Source: an uncultured bacterium
GTDB taxonomy: Bacteria; Cyanobacteriota; Vampirovibrionia; Gastranaerophilales; Gastranaerophilaceae
Assembly (NCBI GenBank): GCA_902802825.1
Contig: CADCNV010000008.1
Location: 1 to 34,748, forward strand
Reading direction: 5' to 3'
Length of the DNA: 34,748 nucleotides
Shown here: positions 30,052-34,748 of the stretch, in pieces
Layout of the letters: every line of letters begins with the position of its first letter
Numbering within the stretch: position 1 is the first letter of the stretch
Program-made: the position numbers and the translations under genes
The notes under the pieces: generated by a model
Told to the model about the DNA's origin: nothing
The model's input: the letters and a program-made list of their open reading frames with translations, nothing else
The model's database searches: none

Positions 30052-30582
30052 ATGAACATTACCGGCGGAATTTATAACAGCCAAAAAATTAAGGCACCTG
30101 ATGAAAATATTACACGCCCGACTTTGTCTAAAGTCAGAATGAGCGTGTTCAACACTTTGTCTGCCATGATAGATTTCGGGGGCAAAAGTTTTTTGGATAT
30201 GTATTCCGGCTCAGGGATAATGAGTCTTGAAGCCATTTCAAGAGGGTTTGAAAGGGCTGTTGCCGTTGAGCAGAATAAAAAAGTTTATTCTGTTATAAAA
30301 TCTAATTTCTCAAAGTATGAAAAATCTCATGATTTGAAGCTTATTTTAGGTAACAGTTTAAAAATTTGCCCAAAGATGAATGAAAAATTTGATGTAATTT
30401 ATATTGATCCTCCTTATTTTGCGGGGGTATATGAAAAAAGTCTTGAATCCGTCAGGGATATATGTGCGGAATTTATTATTCTTGAACACGTTACAGAAAT
30501 CGCTATTCCTGAAAATTTTAAAATTTTGAAACAAAAAAAATACGGGGATAAATTTATTACATTTTTGAGTTATAATTCTTAG
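30052..30582 (+). CDS. rsmD: 16S rRNA (guanine-N2) methyltransferase RsmD family
   Basis: A 176-residue class I methyltransferase that modifies G966 of 16S rRNA in E. coli. It starts MNITGGIYNSQKIKAP, a typical RsmD opening, then RPTLSKVRMSVFNTL, the SAM motif FLDMYSGSGIMSLEAISRG (48-66) and the catalytic DPPY (119-122). The length fits. There is no Shine-Dalgarno, and a TAATCT box lies six bases before the ATG. The GT9 glycosyltransferase follows 11 bases downstream. Confidence 0.93.
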   Translation: MNITGGIYNSQKIKAPDENITRPTLSKVRMSVFNTLSAMIDFGGKSFLDMYSGSGIMSLEAISRGFERAVAVEQNKKVYSVIKSNFSKYEKSHDLKLILGNSLKICPKMNEKFDVIYIDPPYFAGVYEKSLESVRDICAEFIILEHVTEIAIPENFKILKQKKYGDKFITFLSYNS

Positions 30583-30593
30583 TGGAGTTTATT

Positions 30594-31652
30594 ATGACTG
30601 TCAAAAGGAAGAAAAAAGTTTTACTGATAAAATTATCGTCGCTAGGCGATGTAATATTCAATGTCCCGCTTGCGAATGCGCTAAAAGATGCAGGGTATGA
30701 AGTTACATGGCTTGTATCCGAAAAAGGTATTCAGATTGTGCAAAACAATCCGTGCGTAGATAAGGCAATATTAGTTCCGATGAAGGAATGGAAAAAACGC
30801 GGGATGTGCCTTACAAGTTTTTTTGAATATCTTGATATTATAAAAAAATTGCGAAGTGAAAAATTTGATATTGCCATTGACTCACAGATGATGTTTAAAA
30901 GCTTGTATTTTATGCTTTTTTGCGGGGCAAAAAGAAGAATAATATCAAAAGAAGGCAGAGAAATGTCACTTTTGGGCGGGAATGAATGGATTGATAATAT
31001 CTCATATAAGCCGGACTCACCTATTGTAATGAATTATCTGCGTTATGCAAATCATTTGGGTATAGAGGTAGCTCCTGAAGATATAAAAGTGACTTTGCCG
31101 CCGCGAAATAAGAAACAAATTTTTAAAGTCGATGCTTTATTAACAAATATAGACAAAAATAAGCAGACTGTTGTGATTTCCCCTGCGACAACATGGGGTA
31201 ACAAACATTGGAACAGGGATAATTGGCGTGAAATTGTTGATTACCTGAACGATAAAGTAAATTTAATCTTCACCGGAGGTCCAGGAGATAATGAGCTTAT
31301 AGAATATATTTCTCAGGGTAAGGGTTTGAATTTGGCAGGCAAAACAGATATTTTGGAACTTGCCGAGGTCTTTTCTCGTTCCGATCTGGTACTTTCACCT
31401 GACAGCGGAAGTGCACATCTTGCGTGGGCATCACGTAAACCGAAAGTCATTGCAATATTTACCTGTACTCCAAAAGAAGTTTTGGGACCTCTTGGCAGTT
31501 ACGATAAATATGTGTCGTTAGGCAGCCACGGATTACCTTGCCAGCCGTGTTTTAAACGAAAATGTTTGTTGAAAGATAACAAGGATGCATGCACTTTAAT
31601 ACCGACCGTGAAAGAAGTTACGGATGCAATAAACAGCTTGATATTTAGCTGA
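30594..31652 (+). CDS. Glycosyltransferase family 9 (heptosyltransferase-like)
   Basis: A 352-residue GT-B enzyme. N-terminal KVLLIKLSSLGDVIFNVPLANALK is the acceptor-side signature of ADP-heptose:LPS heptosyltransferases; the C-terminal half has TTWGNKHWNRDNW, FTGGPGDNELIEY and LSPDSGSAHLAWA (donor binding). It probably adds a heptose or similar sugar to a cell-surface glycolipid at the inner face of the cytoplasmic membrane. I use the ATG at 30594, with GGAG 6 bases upstream; a GTG at 30582 overlaps the rsmD stop. Which glycan is made is unknown. Confidence 0.88.
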   Translation: MTVKRKKKVLLIKLSSLGDVIFNVPLANALKDAGYEVTWLVSEKGIQIVQNNPCVDKAILVPMKEWKKRGMCLTSFFEYLDIIKKLRSEKFDIAIDSQMMFKSLYFMLFCGAKRRIISKEGREMSLLGGNEWIDNISYKPDSPIVMNYLRYANHLGIEVAPEDIKVTLPPRNKKQIFKVDALLTNIDKNKQTVVISPATTWGNKHWNRDNWREIVDYLNDKVNLIFTGGPGDNELIEYISQGKGLNLAGKTDILELAEVFSRSDLVLSPDSGSAHLAWASRKPKVIAIFTCTPKEVLGPLGSYDKYVSLGSHGLPCQPCFKRKCLLKDNKDACTLIPTVKEVTDAINSLIFS

Positions 31653-31699
31653 AATAATGTTAAAATTTGATGTCATTTATTTAAAATCAGGAATTATGG

Positions 31700-32884
31700 A
31701 TGGGACTTTTCGATAAATTTAAAGAATTATCAAATAAAGTTTTGGAAGTTGAAAATAATATTTACAACGAAAAACGTGATTATCTTGAAATATATGAGCG
31801 TAATCAGGAGCTTGAAAAAGAGATAGCGGAAAGAACTGCTGAACTCCATGATGCTAATCGCAGAATGCTGACTTTGCAGCATATCTGGGATATGATGAAT
31901 TCTTCTACCCCTTTGGAAAATGTTCTTGACGCGATTGTAAATAGCACCCAGGGCGAACTCGGTTACATGCATTGCGTAATCATAAGAAAATACACGGATG
32001 AAGAAGGTGATTATTGCCGGATTATTGCCCAGTCAAAAGATAATCTTATTGAAAGATTAAATAATATTATCGGTTCTCCGTCAATACAAACACGCCGCCT
32101 CAGTTATACGGAAAACAGTATTTTTTCAGATACTTTGAAAGAAAAAAAAATAGTTCAGACTCAGGCGCTTGATTTGTCTTTAAAAGCAGTATTGCCTGAA
32201 CTTTCTCCGGAAACAATAGCGCAAATACTTTCTGATCAGCCGATCAAATCGGTTATTGCTATTCCGCTTATGCCGCGTGAAAAAGAATTCGGATGGTTCT
32301 GCGTATTCTCATCAAGAGAAGAACTTGCACCGGCTGAAACGGATTTCCTTAATTTATTTGCAAAACAGATAGAAATGGCTATTACAATTGCAGATTTGTT
32401 CCAGGCAGTCAGAGAAGAGGCCGTAACAGATGCATTGACCGGCTTGTATAACAGAAGATATTTTGAAGAATCATTAAATAAGGAAGTTGCCCGTGCAAGA
32501 CGTCAGGGAACTCCGTTCTCTGTTATTGGTATAGATTTGGATTTTCTTAAAAAAATCAATGATACTTACGGACATTCATTTGGGGATATTGCAATTAAAA
32601 CTATTGCGGATATATTGAAATCAAATGCCCGCTCGATTGATGTTCCTGCAAGAATCGGCGGGGAAGAATTTGATGTATTACTACCCGGGATTTCGTCTGA
32701 AGGTGCGATGATAGCAGCAGAGAGAATTCGTAAAGCAATAGAAAGCAGAGAAATTGATACAATTGGGCATATTACAGGCAGTTTGGGGGTTGCAACATTC
32801 CTTGAACATACTTCAAATGTGGAAGAACTTTTAGAGCTGACCGATCAGGCAATGTATACATCAAAAGTATACATCAAAACGTAA
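31700..32884 (+). CDS. GAF-GGDEF diguanylate cyclase
   Basis: A 394-residue cytoplasmic protein: coiled coil (about 15-60), GAF-like sensor (about 70-235) and a GGDEF domain (about 240-392). GGEEF at 320-324 is the active-site form, and DLDFLKKINDTYGH (279-292) binds metal and GTP. RSID (311-314), five residues before GGEEF, is an intact inhibitory I-site, so it should both make c-di-GMP and be feedback-inhibited. AGGA lies 7 bases before the ATG at 31700; an overlapping ATG at 31696 is out of frame and stops at once. A degenerate HD-GYP gene follows after 31 bases. Confidence 0.92.
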   Translation: MGLFDKFKELSNKVLEVENNIYNEKRDYLEIYERNQELEKEIAERTAELHDANRRMLTLQHIWDMMNSSTPLENVLDAIVNSTQGELGYMHCVIIRKYTDEEGDYCRIIAQSKDNLIERLNNIIGSPSIQTRRLSYTENSIFSDTLKEKKIVQTQALDLSLKAVLPELSPETIAQILSDQPIKSVIAIPLMPREKEFGWFCVFSSREELAPAETDFLNLFAKQIEMAITIADLFQAVREEAVTDALTGLYNRRYFEESLNKEVARARRQGTPFSVIGIDLDFLKKINDTYGHSFGDIAIKTIADILKSNARSIDVPARIGGEEFDVLLPGISSEGAMIAAERIRKAIESREIDTIGHITGSLGVATFLEHTSNVEELLELTDQAMYTSKVYIKT

Positions 32885-32915
32885 CGGCAGAAATCAGGTT
32901 ACACTTGCCAAATCT

Positions 32916-33620
32916 ATGTCTGAAACTTCTTGGCAGGAGGTTGCGCTCAATACATTTATAGATATTTTGTCAAAAAATCGTGTACCTATGGCACAGCGGC
33001 TTTCAAAAGAGCTTTGTCAAAAACTTAAAGACAGCGCAGATGAGGGTGAAAACAGACAGAATGCGCTTTATATGGTTGCAGATATGCTCACAAAATTATA
33101 CAACCCTATGCACGAAAATGGTGTTGTCCGAAATAAAGTTTTGATGGCTGTATCTTTGGCAAAGAGATTTGATTTACCGAAAGAAGATGTTGATAATCTG
33201 CGTGTTGCGGTATTGTTATATGACATCGGTAATTTGATGATATCTCCGGGGCTTTTGCAAAAGGCAACCCCTTTGACTGAAGAAGAAAAAGCCACTATTA
33301 AAAATCACCCTATAATTGCGGCACAAAAGATTTTAAAACCAATATCTTATGTTCAGGATATTTTGCCGATAATTGAACAGCATCACGAAAATTGGGACGG
33401 AAGCGGTTATCCGAATAAAAAATCAAAAGAAGAAATTCCTTTGACTTCTCAGATTATTTTAATTGTAGATGAATACTTTGCGCTCATTGAGGCAAGACCA
33501 TATAGGGCGAAAATGTCAGGACGCGATGCTATTGAAATTATCAAATCAGATGCAGGTAAAAAGTGGAATACGACCCTTGTCAATGAGTTTATTTCATTGT
33601 TAGAGCATGATATAGTTTAA
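32916..33620 (+). CDS. HD-GYP domain protein with degenerate metal site
   Basis: A 234-residue protein, HD-GYP fold from about residue 60. Canonical HD-GYP phosphodiesterases degrade c-di-GMP. Conserved here are NHP (His131), HHENWDGSGYP (His156-His157, the GYP box) and the DEYFAL Asp185. Changed are LLYDIGN, where the catalytic HD reads Tyr102-Asp103, and the upstream H-x-x-R helix, where His is lost. Two of the usual ligands are therefore missing, so activity is doubtful and it may act as a c-di-GMP-linked adaptor for the cyclase upstream. No Shine-Dalgarno is seen before its ATG; coupling is likely. thiL starts 2 bases after its stop. Confidence 0.85.
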   Translation: MSETSWQEVALNTFIDILSKNRVPMAQRLSKELCQKLKDSADEGENRQNALYMVADMLTKLYNPMHENGVVRNKVLMAVSLAKRFDLPKEDVDNLRVAVLLYDIGNLMISPGLLQKATPLTEEEKATIKNHPIIAAQKILKPISYVQDILPIIEQHHENWDGSGYPNKKSKEEIPLTSQIILIVDEYFALIEARPYRAKMSGRDAIEIIKSDAGKKWNTTLVNEFISLLEHDIV

Positions 33621-33622
33621 GA

Positions 33623-34729
33623 GTGAAAGAAAAAGAATTTATAAATATAATAAAAAATGTTTTAAACTCCTGTTATATAGGTGATGATTGTGCGTATTTG
33701 CGTGATTTGGGTATTGTGATTTCTCAGGACAGTCTTGTTGAAGATGTGCATTTTAAAAAGGATTTCTGTACCCCGTTTCAGCTTGGTTATAAATCCGTTA
33801 TGGTAAATATTTCAGATATTTGTGCAAGTGGTGCAAAGCCGATGTATCTAACAATTTCACTATCTTTACCGAATGATATTGATTCAGATTTTGTAGAAGA
33901 TTTTTATAAAGGGGCAAAATCTGCCTGTAACCCTCACCCCAACCCTCTCCCAAAGGGCGAGGAGGATAATATTAAAATTGTCGGGGGGGATATCACTTCA
34001 TCTGACAAAATTTATATTTCCGTTTGTGCAATCGGGGATGCAAAAGCCGGGAATATTTCATCAAGAAAAAATGCAAAAGAAGGATATAAAGTTGTAGTTT
34101 CGGGTTTGCATGGTTCAAGTGCCGCCGGCTTAAGATTGTTACTTGAAGGTAAAGCCGAACCGGAAAAATTTATAAAAGCACATCTTGAACCGCAGGCACA
34201 GATTGAGTTTTCTCAGCAAATCAGTTCACAGGGTACAAGATTCTTCGCTTCAAAATCTCCAGTTACTCAGAGGATGGAGTCCAAAGAATCTGAAGATTTT
34301 GGAGCTCAGAATGACGTTGTTCCTTATGCAATGATGGACACATCAGACGGGCTTATGGATGCTTTATCAACAATTGCAAATGAAAGCGGAGTATTATTAG
34401 AAGTTGATTTTGATAAAATTCCTTATGATAAAGATCTGGAACAATTTGAAAATTGGCAGGATATGGTACTTTTTGGGGGGGAAGATTACGGACTTGTCGC
34501 TGTTGTTCCGCAGGATTTTGACGGCGGAGTTCAAATCGGCACAGCAAAACATGGTTTGGGGGTTGATTTAATTTCAGCAAGTCCTGTCATTCTGAGCGAT
34601 GATGAGATTCTTCGGGCAAAAGCCCTCAGAATGACGGAAGCGAAGAATCTCACACCTGATGCAAATAGATATATCGTCCACTACTCAAAAAAGGATGTAG
34701 AAAATAAGATTTTTAATCATTTTAATTAA
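33623..34729 (+). CDS. thiL: Thiamine-monophosphate kinase with three repeat-derived inserts
   Basis: Makes thiamine diphosphate from thiamine monophosphate. The PurM-like fold is recognised by GDDCAYL (20-26), SQDSLVEDVHF (34-44), the SDICASGAKP helix (64-73), GGDITSS (121-127) and MDTSDGLMDAL (238-248); GGEDYGL (285-291) follows. It starts at a GTG 2 bases after the HD-GYP stop. It is 368 residues, about 40 more than usual, because three segments are encoded by dispersed repeats: 102-115 (NPHPNPLPKGEE), 205-231 and 319-344. All lie in loops between motifs, and the frame is kept. It may still fold, but that is unproven. Confidence 0.92.
   Translation: MKEKEFINIIKNVLNSCYIGDDCAYLRDLGIVISQDSLVEDVHFKKDFCTPFQLGYKSVMVNISDICASGAKPMYLTISLSLPNDIDSDFVEDFYKGAKSACNPHPNPLPKGEEDNIKIVGGDITSSDKIYISVCAIGDAKAGNISSRKNAKEGYKVVVSGLHGSSAAGLRLLLEGKAEPEKFIKAHLEPQAQIEFSQQISSQGTRFFASKSPVTQRMESKESEDFGAQNDVVPYAMMDTSDGLMDALSTIANESGVLLEVDFDKIPYDKDLEQFENWQDMVLFGGEDYGLVAVVPQDFDGGVQIGTAKHGLGVDLISASPVILSDDEILRAKALRMTEAKNLTPDANRYIVHYSKKDVENKIFNHFN
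33931..33965 (+). repeat. CCCTCACCCC...CTCTCCC repeat in frame in thiL
   Basis: CCCTCACCCCAACCCTCTCC leads into CAAAGGGCGAGG; CCTC-TCCC pairs with GGG-GAGG. Read as NPHPNPLPKGEE, it sits where ThiL normally has a short loop before GGD. Related intergenic copy at 15086-15119. Confidence 0.7.
34238..34316 (-). repeat. Palindromic repeat in thiL, second insert (inverted orientation)
   Basis: On the minus strand GTCATTCTGAGC, then GATTCTTTGGACTCC, then GCGAAGAATCT, the same block order as at 34586-34650 and 4832-4900. Translated as residues 205-231 of ThiL. Confidence 0.7.
34586..34650 (+). repeat. Palindromic repeat in thiL, third insert
   Basis: GTCATTCTGAG (34586-34596), GATTCTTCG (34606-34614), CTCAGAATGAC (34625-34635) and CGAAGAATC (34641-34649) form two perfect inverted repeats in the interleaved order A-B-A'-B', a pseudoknot-like layout. 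Read as SPVILSDDEI and onward near the C-terminus. Confidence 0.8.
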
Positions 34730-34748
34730 TGATATTATGAGTTTATGA

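Noticed and set aside
31696-31717. ATG at 31696 before the GGDEF gene
   Set aside because: It is out of frame with the cyclase and stops after six codons; the overlapping ATG at 31700 is the gene start.

Overview
The window looks like a chromosomal segment of a low-GC bacterium related to Cyanobacteria, most likely a non-photosynthetic gut member of Vampirovibrionia (Melainabacteria / Gastranaerophilales). This is inferred from several things: yggS directly precedes sepF; the MEP-pathway gene ispG is present; PdxA has GQTE at its first metal site, which I remember from cyanobacterial enzymes; several secreted or membrane proteins look lineage-specific, some sharing an N-terminal NPFAN peptide; and coding sequence is AT-rich. 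No 16S rRNA gene is present to confirm it. The four tRNA genes do not encode CCA.

Left accessory zone (1-2205). A Mu-family transposase runs off the left edge on the minus strand. It is followed by a long non-coding control region with helically phased iterons, then an orphan HExxH metalloprotease-like gene, then another phased-repeat region. A minus-strand tRNA operon (Thr-TGT, Thr-GGT, Tyr-GTA) with a consensus promoter and terminator marks the start of stable chromosome.

Core and lineage-specific genes (2500-19200). These are a DUF486 membrane protein, rpmE with a leader hairpin, and a three-gene minus-strand operon of lineage-specific proteins behind an elaborate leader. Next come leuS, a metallophosphoesterase, ispG, a secreted protein, and aroE with an unusual 118-residue N-terminal extension. 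The minus strand then carries two ABC sugar permeases with no partners, pdxA coupled to a DUF1537 sugar-acid kinase and ssb, trpS with an iron-sulfur cluster motif, and tRNA-Gln. A GC-rich, split copy of the 3' end of tRNA-Gln lies beside that tRNA.

Right part (19300-34748). An orphan strong terminator, possibly ending a small RNA, precedes yggS-sepF. A 534-bp MITE-like element with perfect 18-bp terminal inverted repeats follows. Then comes rel (ppGpp synthetase/hydrolase) followed by an NfeD-like / mini-SPFH / flotillin membrane-domain cluster, a beta-barrel-like protein, mazG, two lineage-specific proteins, rsmD, a GT9 glycosyltransferase, a GAF-GGDEF cyclase next to a degenerate HD-GYP protein, and thiL.

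Two genome-style features recur. First, several genes have a -10 box exactly six bases before the ATG and no Shine-Dalgarno, which suggests leaderless mRNAs. Second, dispersed palindromic repeats sit between genes and, in frame, inside the thiL gene (three inserts) and a membrane-protein gene (one).
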